A stretch of DNA of 64,000 nucleotides from Blautia sp. BIOML-A1 (GTDB taxonomy: Bacteria; Bacillota; Clostridia; Lachnospirales; Lachnospiraceae), in NCBI RefSeq assembly GCF_009883055.1, contig NZ_WWVR01000011.1, positions 68,054 through 132,053 on the forward strand, read 5' to 3'. Position numbers and translations under genes: made by a program. Position 1 is the first letter of the stretch. Each line of letters starts with the position of its first letter. The notes under the pieces were generated by a model that was given only the letters and a program-made list of their open reading frames with translations, was not told where the DNA came from and did not search any database. This document shows positions 44,535-53,367 of the stretch, in pieces.

Positions 44535-45748
44535 TGGAAGGATTGGATAAAAGAGCACCATTTACAGCCACCGGCGGAATCATTCCGCCGGAATTCAGGA
44601 ATATAAAAACACCCTGCTATATCCTGGACGAAAAAGCACTTATAAAAAATGCAAAACTGCTCGGTGAAGTGGCAGAGCGGACAGGATGTAAGATGCTCCT
44701 GGCGCAGAAAGCGTTCAGCAATTATGACTGTTATCAGTTTTTTGAGCCGTATCTTGCGGGTACAGAGGCCAGCGGACTGTTTGAGGCAAGACTTGGAGCT
44801 GAGGAAATGCCGGAAAAAGAGGTTCATGTATTCTGTGCCGGTTATCGGGCAGATGAATTTGAGGAACTTCTTCAGTATGCGGATCATATCGTGTTTAATT
44901 CGCCAATGCAGCTTCTTCGTTTCGGACCAGGAGCAAAAGAAGCGGGAAAGAGCGTGGGACTTCGGATCAATCCGGAATGTTCCACTCAGGATGGACATGA
45001 GATTTATGATCCCTGTGCGCCGGGAAGCCGAATGGGAACGACAAGAGCGCAGTGGGATGAAGCATTCCAGAAAAACCCGGAACTTCTGGATTTACTGGAG
45101 GGCATTCATTTCCATACTCTCTGTGAGCAGGATTCCGATGATCTGGAGACAACTCTTGTTTTTGTAAAGAAGCATTTTGGAGATTTGGCTTCCAGAGTGA
45201 AGTGGATCAATTTTGGCGGCGGTCATCATATTACAAGACCAGGTTATGATATTGAACGACTGGAACGATGCATCCGGATGGCAAAAGATGAATGGAAGGT
45301 AGAGGTTTATCTTGAACCAGGAGAAGCATGGGCATTAAATGCAGGATTCCTTCTGACCCGTGTGCTGGATGTCCTGAAAAATGGAAAGACAGAGATTGCG
45401 ATCATAGATGCCAGTGCGGCCTGTCATATGCCGGATGTGCTGGAAATGCCTTATCGTCCGCCGCTTCTTGGAGCAGATGATTCAGAAGAGGACAGGATCA
45501 CAGTTCGTCTTGGAGGACCAACCTGCCTGTCAGGAGATGTGATCGGAGATTATAAATTCAGACAGCTTCCCGAATATGGGGATCTTCTTATGTTTGGAGA
45601 TATGGCCATCTATACTACCTGCAAAAATAATACTTTTAACGGGATGCCGTTGCCGGATATCTGGCTCAGACGTGCTGACAAAACGATGCAGCAACTTACA
45701 GATTTTGGTTATGCAGATTTTAAAGAAAGACTTGGAAGTCGCAAATAG
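44534..45748 (+). CDS. nspC: Carboxynorspermidine/carboxyspermidine decarboxylase
   Basis: 404 aa, fold-type III PLP enzyme related to DAP and ornithine decarboxylases. The PLP Lys is in MLLAQKAFSNYD near residue 57 and the glycine loop is NFGGGHHITRPGYD near 227, with the C-terminal dimer-site Cys in GGPTCLSGDVIGDY. It decarboxylates carboxyspermidine to spermidine. The ATG overlaps the previous TGA by one base. The terminator hairpin overlaps its last codons. Confidence 0.93.
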   Translation: MEGLDKRAPFTATGGIIPPEFRNIKTPCYILDEKALIKNAKLLGEVAERTGCKMLLAQKAFSNYDCYQFFEPYLAGTEASGLFEARLGAEEMPEKEVHVFCAGYRADEFEELLQYADHIVFNSPMQLLRFGPGAKEAGKSVGLRINPECSTQDGHEIYDPCAPGSRMGTTRAQWDEAFQKNPELLDLLEGIHFHTLCEQDSDDLETTLVFVKKHFGDLASRVKWINFGGGHHITRPGYDIERLERCIRMAKDEWKVEVYLEPGEAWALNAGFLLTRVLDVLKNGKTEIAIIDASAACHMPDVLEMPYRPPLLGADDSEEDRITVRLGGPTCLSGDVIGDYKFRQLPEYGDLLMFGDMAIYTTCKNNTFNGMPLPDIWLRRADKTMQQLTDFGYADFKERLGSRK

Positions 45749-45764
45749 CGACTTCCTTTTTTGG
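45734..45764 (+). terminator. Intrinsic terminator of the polyamine operon
   Basis: GGAAGTCGC (45734-45742) pairs perfectly with GCGACTTCC (45748-45756), 5-base loop, six T residues. The left arm encodes the nspC C-terminus. Confidence 0.88.
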
Positions 45765-45856
45765 TGGAATGTATGTATATAGTTCATTACAAATCTCATA
45801 AAGTATTATAAGAACAGAGTAGAAGATCTTCCGTTTTATAGGCAGAGAGGATGCAG

Positions 45857-46930
45857 ATGGTTACAATCAGTCTTTGCATGATCGTAAAAAATGAGGAGAG
45901 AGTGCTTGGCAGATGTCTGGAATCTGTACAGGAGATTGCAGATGAGATTATCATAGTTGATACGGGTTCTGAAGACCGGACGAAAGAGATCGCAGAAAAA
46001 TATCATGCCAGAGTATTTGAACAGGAATGGCAGGATGATTTTTCAAGAGCAAGGAACTATTCATTTTCTCAGGCAGAGATGGACTACTGTATGTGGCTTG
46101 ATGCAGATGATATTATTATGAAAAGTGAAGCACTGAAACTGAAGCGATGGAAAGAAGAAACAGACGGATCATCGGATGTGGTAATGATCCGATATGTGGC
46201 AGGTTTTGATGAAAAAAGAAATCAGACATTAGTCTATTATCGCGAAAGAATAGTAAAAAGAGATAAGGACTTTCAGTGGCAGGGACGGGTGCATGAGACG
46301 TTAGCCGTCAGGGGCAGGACGGAATACCTGGACTGTGAGATAGAACATCACAGCATAAAAACGGAATACTCAAGAAGAAATCTCGAGATATATCAAAAGA
46401 TGGAATCAGATGGAGAAGTGTTATCGGCAAGAGACAGATTCTATTATGGACGAGAGTTGTTTTATCACAGGGAGTATGTGGAGGCGGTGGATAACCTCCT
46501 GAAATTTCTGCAATTACCGGAGGGCTTTGTGGAAAACCAGGCGGAGGCATGCAGAGTGGCAGCACGCTGCTGTTATGAACTGAAACAAAATGGAATGGCA
46601 CTGGAGTTTCTGTACAGGGGACTGACATACCGGACACCGTCGGGAGAACTATGCTGTGATATAGGCAAACATTTCTTTGACAGAAAGAAATGGGAACAGG
46701 CAGTATTCTGGTACAGAAATGCACTGCAGGTATCTGAGAATGCAAAGACAGGAGGTTTTGTGGAAAAAGAGTGCTATGGCTATATTCCATGCATTCAGCT
46801 GAGTGTCTGCTGGTATTATCTTGGCGATATTGAAAAAGCGTTTCAGTATCATTGTCAGGCGGGCACGTATAAACCTTACGGGAGAGAATTTCTGAAAAAT
46901 CAGCAGTATTTTATCTCAGTCAAACAGTAA
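45857..46930 (+). CDS. Family 2 glycosyltransferase with TPR-like C-terminal region
   Basis: 357 aa from MVTISLCMIVKNEER, with GAGAGG upstream (ATG 45851 is too close). A GT-A fold is shown by IVDTGSEDRTKEIA near 37 and the metal-binding LDADD near 82. The C-terminal 150 residues form tetratricopeptide-like helix pairs (for example ARDRFYYGRELFYHREYVEAVDNLL). This arrangement occurs in SunS-like and protein O-glycosyltransferases. The next gene encodes a collagen-like, Thr-rich protein, a likely acceptor. Confidence 0.87.
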   Translation: MVTISLCMIVKNEERVLGRCLESVQEIADEIIIVDTGSEDRTKEIAEKYHARVFEQEWQDDFSRARNYSFSQAEMDYCMWLDADDIIMKSEALKLKRWKEETDGSSDVVMIRYVAGFDEKRNQTLVYYRERIVKRDKDFQWQGRVHETLAVRGRTEYLDCEIEHHSIKTEYSRRNLEIYQKMESDGEVLSARDRFYYGRELFYHREYVEAVDNLLKFLQLPEGFVENQAEACRVAARCCYELKQNGMALEFLYRGLTYRTPSGELCCDIGKHFFDRKKWEQAVFWYRNALQVSENAKTGGFVEKECYGYIPCIQLSVCWYYLGDIEKAFQYHCQAGTYKPYGREFLKNQQYFISVKQ

Positions 46931-47038
46931 ATACAGATTACCGATGTACATCTGACTATTGTTGTCTGAAGTAAAGGGAACAGGAAAGACTGACTGCGCA
47001 TATCCTAAAGAGAGAAATATTTTAGCAGGGAGCAACAG

Positions 47039-47536
47039 ATGGATTTTTTCAGAAAAAACAGAGAAGCTGACTGTCAGAGTCAGGGCTGCTGCAACTGTGG
47101 ATGTCCAGGTCCGACCGGTCCTATGGGACCAAGAGGATGTCCTGGTGCAACTGGTCCCCAGGGCCCCCAGGGATTACAGGGAATCCAGGGACCAACCGGA
47201 GCAATCGGACCAACCGGAGCAACTGGAGCCACCGGATTGCAGGGACCACAGGGAATTCAGGGTCCGGCCGGAGCCCAGGGAGCAACAGGGCCGCAGGGAA
47301 TCCAGGGACCAATTGGTGTGACGGGAGCAACAGGCCCAGCCGGGCCACAGGGGAGTCCAGGTCCAACCGGACCAGTGGGTGCAGATGGACCAGTAGGAGC
47401 AACCGGTCCAACCGGCCCTGCAGGTACCATAACTCCTGCGGCAGCGGTCGCAAATGCGACAAGTGCGGAAGATGTGGTAAATCAGTTTAATCTTCTGCTT
47501 GCAAATATGCGGGCGGCAGGATTACTGGCAGAATAG
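47039..47536 (+). CDS. Collagen-like Gly-X-Y repeat protein
   Basis: 165 aa. A Cys-rich head ([14 protein letters not shown]) leads into about 37 uninterrupted Gly-X-Y triplets, rich in GPT, GAT, GPQ and GIQ, then an Ala-rich tail with a short amphipathic helix ([22 protein letters not shown]). There is no signal peptide. It resembles the BclA/exosporium class of bacterial collagens, in which Thr in GXT is glycosylated. GGGAG precedes the start. The upstream glycosyltransferase supports O-glycosylation. Confidence 0.9.
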   Translation: MDFFRKNREADCQSQGCCNCGCPGPTGPMGPRGCPGATGPQGPQGLQGIQGPTGAIGPTGATGATGLQGPQGIQGPAGAQGATGPQGIQGPIGVTGATGPAGPQGSPGPTGPVGADGPVGATGPTGPAGTITPAAAVANATSAEDVVNQFNLLLANMRAAGLLAE

Positions 47537-47547
47537 GACAGAGTAAC

Positions 47548-47565
47548 GTAACTGTCCACAGTAAC
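47548..47565. repeat. 18-bp palindrome resembling the mini-element ends
   Basis: GTAACTGTCCACAGTAAC has the same ends as the mini-elements, but no clean 8-bp flanking repeat was found, so it is a weaker member. Confidence 0.4.
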
Positions 47566-47569
47566 TAAA

Positions 47570-47615
47570 AAACATGGTATGACAGAGTATTTCTGTTGTA
47601 CTGTGTTTTTTTCTT
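47570..47615 (+). terminator. Likely terminator after the collagen-like gene
   Basis: AAACATGGTA pairs with TACTGTGTTT (two G-T pairs), with an inner ACAGA/TCTGT stem, followed by a T run ending near 47613. Confidence 0.6.
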
Positions 47616-47753
47616 TATAAAGATATATATATATGGAATATATCTGGCATAAAAAGGAATATGTCAATATCCCCCCACAGGGCTTATGAAAGACAGCTCG
47701 TTTTGGTATCATTGAGTAAGTTACCAAATGAAAAAAAGCGAGGGAACAGAAGA

Positions 47754-49295
47754 ATGAAAAAGGGATTTTTAACAATGGCCGGAATGCTTCTGACGGTATC
47801 ACTGGTCAGCACCGGAACCACAGTGCCTGTACTGGCAGACGAAGAAACAACACTGGTATATGGAAGCGGAGATTATACCAGAATCAACCCGGCTATGGAC
47901 GAGCATGGCGAGATCAATATTCTGATCTTCAACGGATTAACTGCACATGACGGAGATAATCAGGTAGTTCCGGGACTGGCAGAAAGCTGGGATTTTGATG
48001 ATGCAACAAACACCTACACATTCCATATGGCAGAAGATGCTAAGTAGCAGGATGGCGAACCTGTTACAGCAGACGATGTTAAATTTACCATCGAGGCTAT
48101 CATGGATCCAGAAAATGGTTCTGAGAATGCACCGAACTACGAGGACGTAGAAGAGATCAATGTGATCGATGATCATACAGTTGCATTCAAACTCGAGGAC
48201 AAGAACGTTGCATTCCTTGACTATATGACAATGGCAGTTCTTCCTAAGCATCTGCTTGAGGGAGAGGATATGCAGACTTCTGATTTCTTCCGTAACCCGG
48301 TAGGAACAGGCCCATACAAGATTGAATCCTGGGATGAAGGACAGGCTATCACACTGGTTAAGAATGAAGATTATTTCAAAGGCGAGCCATCCATCGACAA
48401 AATCGTATTCAAGATTGTACCGGATGACAATGCAAAAGCTCTTCAGTTAAAATCCGGAGAACTGGATATGGCTCTTCTGACACCGAAGGATGCAGTTTCT
48501 TTTGCTGATGATGACGCATACACATGTTATGATATGAAGACGGCTGATTATCGTGGAATCATGTTCAACTTTGGAAACGAATACTGGCAGAAAAACCGTG
48601 ATCTGATCCCGGCAGTATGCTACGGACTTGACCGTCAGGCAATCATTGATGCAGTTATCCTGGGACAGGGAATGCCTGCTTATGGTCCTCTTCAGAGAAA
48701 TATCTACAACTGTGAAGATGTTGAACACTATGATTACAATCCGGAAAAATCAAAAGAAATCCTTGAAGCAGCCGGATGTGAAATGGGTGATGACGGATTC
48801 TACTATCGTGATGGCGAAAAAGTTGGTTTTGTTATCAGCGTAAGTGCCGGAGATCAGGTACGTATTGATATGGCTCAGATCGCAGCACAGGAACTGAAAG
48901 AAATCGGCATGGATGTATCTGTGGATATTCCCGCACAGACAGACTGGGCCGGACAGATGGCATTCCTGATCGGATGGGGAAGCCCGTTTGATGCTGACGA
49001 CCACACATACAAAGTATTCGGAACAGATAAGGGAGCAAACTACTCCAGTTACTCTAATGAAGAAGTAGACAAGTATCTGACAGAAGCAAGACAGTCAGCT
49101 GATCCGGAAGTTCGTAAAGAAGCTTATGCTAATTTCCAGAAAGCTCTGGCAGAAGATCCGGCTTATGCAATGATCTGCTATATCGATGCTAACTATGTAG
49201 CTGACAGTAACATTAAGGGAATCGATCCTGATACCATTATGGGACATCACGGAGTAGGTATTTTCTGGAATGTTGCAGACTGGACAATCGAATAA
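47754..49295 (+). pseudogene. Peptide ABC transporter substrate-binding protein interrupted by an in-frame TAG
   Basis: The frame encodes a full-length (about 513-codon) family 5 extracellular solute-binding protein. A signal peptide ends at PVLADEE, with no lipobox. Codon 98 (48045-48047) is TAG between AEDAK and QDGEPVTADDVKFT. Family members usually have Trp here, so TGG to TAG is the simplest explanation. The rest of the frame is intact, with IGWGSPFDADDHTYKVFG near the end. Translation would give a 97-residue fragment unless the codon is read through. The transporter genes follow. Confidence 0.85.
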
Positions 49296-49311
49296 TAAGA
49301 AATGGGTTGTG

Positions 49312-49341
49312 ATGGGGGCACTCGGAGTGCCCCCATTTTTA
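49312..49341 (+). terminator. Intercistronic hairpin between the binding protein and ATPase genes
   Basis: ATGGGGGCAC (49312-49321) pairs with GTGCCCCCAT (49327-49336), 5-base loop, six T residues. Such hairpins often limit readthrough so that more binding protein than transporter is made. Confidence 0.85.
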
Positions 49342-49364
49342 CACGAGCGGAAAAAGGGTTAAAA

Positions 49365-50378
49365 ATGGAACATTTATTAGAGGTCAAAAATCTTTCGGTT
49401 ACTATAGATGGTTTCTCGGGAGAGGTTCAGGCAGTGAGAGACGTCTCTTTTTCATTAAAGAAGGGAGAAGTGTTGGCTATAGTTGGAGAATCCGGATGTG
49501 GAAAGAGTGTGCTCTGCAAAAGTATCATGAAGCTTTTGCCGCCAAGCGCAAAGATAAAAGAGGGCAGTATCTGTGTTAATGGACAGGACATTACCTGTTA
49601 CAGGGAGAAGGAGATGCAAAAACTGCGTGGAAAAGTTTTTTCCATGATTTTTCAGGATCCTATGACTTCTCTGAATCCAACTATTAAAATTGGAAAACAA
49701 ATCGCGGAAGCAGTGATCATTCACAATAAGAATTATACAAAAGATCAGGTAGATCAGAAGGTACTTGAACTTATGGAACTGGTTGGTATTTCGCATCCTA
49801 AGGAACGCTATCATCAGTATCCCTGGCAGTTCTCCGGCGGGATGCGCCAGAGATGCGTTATGGCGATCGCACTTGCATCAGATCCGGATATTTTATTTGC
49901 AGATGAGCCGACGACTGCATTGGATGTGACCATACAGGCACAGATTCTGGATCTTCTGCGCGAAATACAGATGAAACTGGGAACAGCTACCATACTGGTA
50001 TCCCATGATCTGGGAGTTGTTGCCCGGGTAGCGGATCGGGTAGCGGTAATGTATGCGGGCAAGATTGTAGAGATCGGTACAGCTGAGGAAGTCTATTATG
50101 ATCCGAGGCATCCATATACATGGGGGTTGATGAGATCACTTCCGGCATTTGCAAACGGAAAAGAAAGTCTGTATACGATTCCGGGTATGCCGCCGACTTT
50201 GATCGATCCACCAAAGGGTGATGCTTTTGCATGTCGAAATGAATATGCCTTAAATATTGACTATGAAGAAATGCCGCCTATGTTTAAGATCACAGATACG
50301 CATTATGCGGCAACCTGGCTGCTGGATCCAAGGGCTCCACAGATCAAATCACCTATGGGAGGTCAGCACAGTGAGTAA
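49365..50378 (+). CDS. dppD: Peptide ABC transporter ATPase, DppD/OppD type
   Basis: 337 aa from MEHLLEVKNLSV. Walker A GESGCGKS near 39, Q loop FQDPMTSLNP near 98, signature FSGGMRQR near 156, Walker B ILFADEPTTALD and H loop VSHDLGVVAR. The C-terminal oligopeptide-transporter domain with CxxxxxxC-like residues follows. It powers di/oligopeptide import with DppF. The gene lies after the intercistronic hairpin and overlaps dppF by 8 bp. Confidence 0.93.
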   Translation: MEHLLEVKNLSVTIDGFSGEVQAVRDVSFSLKKGEVLAIVGESGCGKSVLCKSIMKLLPPSAKIKEGSICVNGQDITCYREKEMQKLRGKVFSMIFQDPMTSLNPTIKIGKQIAEAVIIHNKNYTKDQVDQKVLELMELVGISHPKERYHQYPWQFSGGMRQRCVMAIALASDPDILFADEPTTALDVTIQAQILDLLREIQMKLGTATILVSHDLGVVARVADRVAVMYAGKIVEIGTAEEVYYDPRHPYTWGLMRSLPAFANGKESLYTIPGMPPTLIDPPKGDAFACRNEYALNIDYEEMPPMFKITDTHYAATWLLDPRAPQIKSPMGGQHSE

Positions 50379-51282
50379 AGAAGTATTATTAGATGTCAGG
50401 CATCTGACCCAGCAGTTTCATCTGACAAAAAAGATCAAAGTAAAGGCTGTGGATGATGTATCATTTCAGATCCATAAAGGTGAGATCTTTGGTCTGGTAG
50501 GAGAATCTGGCTCCGGAAAATCCACAGTAGCCAGATGTCTGATGAACATTTATCAGCCTGCACAGGGCGAAATCTGGTACAAGGGTGTCAATATCTGTGA
50601 CAAAAAGGAATTCAAAAAGCATAAAAAGATGCTGCAGACCAGACGCCAGATGATCTTTCAGGATTCTGCATCCAGTCTGAATCAGAAAATGAAAGTATCC
50701 GATATCATTACGGAACCTATGAGAATCCAGCATATCACATCTCCGAGAGGAAGCTTTGTGAAAGAAGCAGCCTTTCAGATGGAGTATGTAGGACTTGAGA
50801 AGAGTTTCCTGGATCGTTATCCTTCCGAGTTATCCGGCGGGCAGAGACAGAGAGTGGCAATAGCCAGATCTCTTTGTATGGAACCGGAATTTCTGGTTGC
50901 GGATGAACCGATCGCTTCTCTGGATGTGTCTATACAGGCACAGATCGTGAATCTGTTCCGACATTTGCAGGAGGATCATGGATTTACATTTTTATTTATC
51001 GCTCATGACCTGGCCATGGTCGAGTATCTTTGTGACCGTGTCGGAGTCATGTATCATGGAAAACTGGTAGAACTGGCACCGTCAGAAGAACTGTATTCTA
51101 ATCCGGTGCACCCTTATACAAAAACATTGCTGTCTGCGATTCCTGTTCCGGATCCCATCAGAGAAAGACAAAGAGTACTTAAATATTATGATGGTGAAGG
51201 AATGGAAAACAGTGTGTGGACAGAAGTGTCACCGGGACATTTTGCGATGCTTCCAGATGGCAGAAAGGGGTGCAGCATATAA
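50371..51282 (+). CDS. dppF: Peptide ABC transporter ATPase, DppF/OppF type
   Basis: 303 aa, starting at GTG with GGGAGG eight bases upstream; the longer frame inside dppD has no ribosome site. Walker A GESGSGKST, signature LSGGQRQRVAIARSL near 150, Walker B FLVADEPIASLD and H loop IAHDLAMVEYL are intact. It pairs with DppD. It overlaps the permease start by one base. Confidence 0.92.
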   Translation: MSKEVLLDVRHLTQQFHLTKKIKVKAVDDVSFQIHKGEIFGLVGESGSGKSTVARCLMNIYQPAQGEIWYKGVNICDKKEFKKHKKMLQTRRQMIFQDSASSLNQKMKVSDIITEPMRIQHITSPRGSFVKEAAFQMEYVGLEKSFLDRYPSELSGGQRQRVAIARSLCMEPEFLVADEPIASLDVSIQAQIVNLFRHLQEDHGFTFLFIAHDLAMVEYLCDRVGVMYHGKLVELAPSEELYSNPVHPYTKTLLSAIPVPDPIRERQRVLKYYDGEGMENSVWTEVSPGHFAMLPDGRKGCSI

Positions 51283-52286
51283 TGAGACAAAAAAAGTTAG
51301 TCTACTATGGTAAAAAATGCCTGATATTTCTGATTTCAGTATTTATATTGTCTGTTGTAGTATTTTATGTAGCACGTCTGGCACCGGGCGATCCGTTGAT
51401 TTCCTATTATGGTGATCGTACAGAGAAGATGAGTCCGGAAGAACGTGAATGGGCTATGGAAAAACTGGGTCTGAATGAACCGATTTCTGTACAGTATGTG
51501 AAGTGGGTAAAAAATGCTTTTCATGGAGAGTTTGGTATTTCATTTAAATACAAACAGGATGTATTAGAAGTGATCGGTGGCCGTATCGGCAATACACTTC
51601 TGCTGGGAGGAATCGGATTTATCATTATGTTCGCGGGAGCATTGCTTCTGGGAATCCTATGTGCCTGGTACGAAAACCGGCTGGCAGATCGGATTTTATG
51701 TAAATTGGGTACGATATCCAGCTGTATTCCTGAGTTCTGGATGGCGTTGGTGCTGATCCTTATTTTCTCCGTAAATCTCAAGATCCTGCCAAGTAGTGGT
51801 GCTTACAGTACCGGAAAGGCAGGAGATGTTGGAGACAGGGTGATTCATCTGATCATGCCATTGACGATCATAGTTCTTGAGCATCTGTGGTACTATGCTT
51901 ACATGATCCGAAATAAAATCCTTGAAGAAGTTCGTGCAGATTACGTGCTTCTGGCGAAGGCCAAGGGACTGGATAAGAAAAAGCTTATGTTCAGACATTG
52001 CGTTCGAAACGTGATGCCTGCTTACTTAAGTATCATGGCTATTGCAGTTCCTCATGTACTTGGTGGAACCTATGTTGTAGAAAGTGTATTCTCGTATCCT
52101 GGAATTGGAGCTCTGTCTTATGAGAGTGCCAGATATCATGATTACAATCTGCTGATGTTGCTTTGTATGATGTCAGGAATCCTGGTTATTTTCTGTAATA
52201 TCGTCAGCCAGACTATCAATGAACAGATTGATCCTCGTATGAAGGATGAAGTAATAACCGAGAAATCGGAGGTAGTAGAAGGATGA
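51282..52286 (+). CDS. dppB: Peptide ABC transporter permease, DppB/OppB type
   Basis: 334 aa from MRQKKLVYYGKK, six predicted membrane segments. The N-terminal FYVARLAPGDP segment and the EAA-type loop RADYVLLAKAKGLDKKKL near 225 are typical. It forms the channel with DppC. It overlaps dppC by 4 bp. Confidence 0.93.
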   Translation: MRQKKLVYYGKKCLIFLISVFILSVVVFYVARLAPGDPLISYYGDRTEKMSPEEREWAMEKLGLNEPISVQYVKWVKNAFHGEFGISFKYKQDVLEVIGGRIGNTLLLGGIGFIIMFAGALLLGILCAWYENRLADRILCKLGTISSCIPEFWMALVLILIFSVNLKILPSSGAYSTGKAGDVGDRVIHLIMPLTIIVLEHLWYYAYMIRNKILEEVRADYVLLAKAKGLDKKKLMFRHCVRNVMPAYLSIMAIAVPHVLGGTYVVESVFSYPGIGALSYESARYHDYNLLMLLCMMSGILVIFCNIVSQTINEQIDPRMKDEVITEKSEVVEG

Positions 52287-53170
52287 CAAATCATTTATTT
52301 GAACTGGCAGGAAACAGAAAGACAGAGACAGTAGTTCCGAGAGCAAAGAAAAAATGGTACGAGGGTAAACCGATAGTTTCTGCTATCATATTGATTCTTA
52401 TTGTTCTTGGATGTTTGTGTGCAGAACTGATCATGACAAAGGATCCTGCATACATGGATCTGCTGAACTATAACAAAGCACCGGATAAGGAGTTCCTCTT
52501 TGGTACGGATACTATGGGAAGAGACATTTTTTCCATGATATGGTATGGAGGAAGAATTTCACTTCTGATCGGTGGATTAGCTACGGTCATTTCTACTTTT
52601 ATTGCAGTGGTAGTTGGCGCATTCAGTGGTGTGGCACCGGCATGGCTTGATGAACTGATCATGAGATTTACAGAAGTTTTTCTGAGCATACCAACCTTGC
52701 TTCTTATTATTTTGCTTCAGGCTATTCTGGGAAATGCAAATATCCTCAGTCTGTCGTTCGTAATTGGCGTGACCAGCTGGACCAGTATTGCGAAAGTGGT
52801 ACGTACCGAGGTTCGACAGATCCGAAACAGTGAGTACATCATCGCAGCAAAATGTATGGGAGCAGGTTTCTTCCGCGTTTTGTGGAAGCATCTGGTGCCG
52901 AACTTTTTCTCATCCATTATGTTTATGGTGGTCATGAATGTGCGAACAGCAATGATTTCTGAGGCTACTCTGAGTTTTATGGGAATTGGTCTTCCGATAG
53001 AGGTCATCACATGGGGAAGTATGTTATCACTGTCAGATAAAGCTCTGATGACAGGATCCTGGTGGATCATTCTGATCCCGGGTCTTTTTCTGATCGCTAC
53101 AGTACTTTGCCTGACCAATATAGGAAATGCCTGCAGAGAGCAGACAAACAGAAAAGAAAGTAACTTTTAG
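52283..53170 (+). CDS. dppC: Peptide ABC transporter permease, DppC/OppC type
   Basis: 295 aa with six predicted membrane segments, LFGTDTMGRDIFSMIWYGGR near 72 (the OppC N-terminal signature), and an EAA loop EYIIAAKCMGAGFFRVLWKH near 178. It completes the transporter. With its binding protein gene interrupted, the transporter may depend on another binding protein. Confidence 0.93.
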   Translation: MTNHLFELAGNRKTETVVPRAKKKWYEGKPIVSAIILILIVLGCLCAELIMTKDPAYMDLLNYNKAPDKEFLFGTDTMGRDIFSMIWYGGRISLLIGGLATVISTFIAVVVGAFSGVAPAWLDELIMRFTEVFLSIPTLLLIILLQAILGNANILSLSFVIGVTSWTSIAKVVRTEVRQIRNSEYIIAAKCMGAGFFRVLWKHLVPNFFSSIMFMVVMNVRTAMISEATLSFMGIGLPIEVITWGSMLSLSDKALMTGSWWIILIPGLFLIATVLCLTNIGNACREQTNRKESNF

Positions 53171-53177
53171 GATAATG

Positions 53178-53203
53178 AGGTCGCGGATCGCGGCCTTATT
53201 TTT
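53178..53203 (+). terminator. Intrinsic terminator of the peptide transporter operon
   Basis: AGGTCGCG (53178-53185) pairs with CGCGGCCT (53189-53196, one G-T pair), 3-base loop, then TATTTTT. Confidence 0.75.
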
Positions 53204-53367
53204 GTGAAAAAACTGTTTGAGGTTTGAGACAGAGGGAAAGGAGTATACTTGCCTGGAAAGGGATATATTGATATAATGTAACTATTGTTCTCTGAAAATT
53301 CTGACGATGATTTTTTCAGAACAAAAAAGGTAACTGTAAATGCAGCTATCAAAGGAGGAAAAAGTAA

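Noticed and set aside
47090..47430. Short-period repeats as a non-coding repeat array
   Set aside because: They are Gly-X-Y codons of a collagen-like gene with a proper start and stop.
48045..48047. TAG read as pyrrolysine or as a genuine gene boundary
   Set aside because: The downstream part lacks a signal peptide and a start with a ribosome site, the family expects Trp here, and no pyrrolysine genes are in the window.
53278..53338. GTAAC-bounded hairpin upstream of the unknown membrane protein as a mini-element
   Set aside because: Ends are not inverted copies of the family and no target duplication was found.
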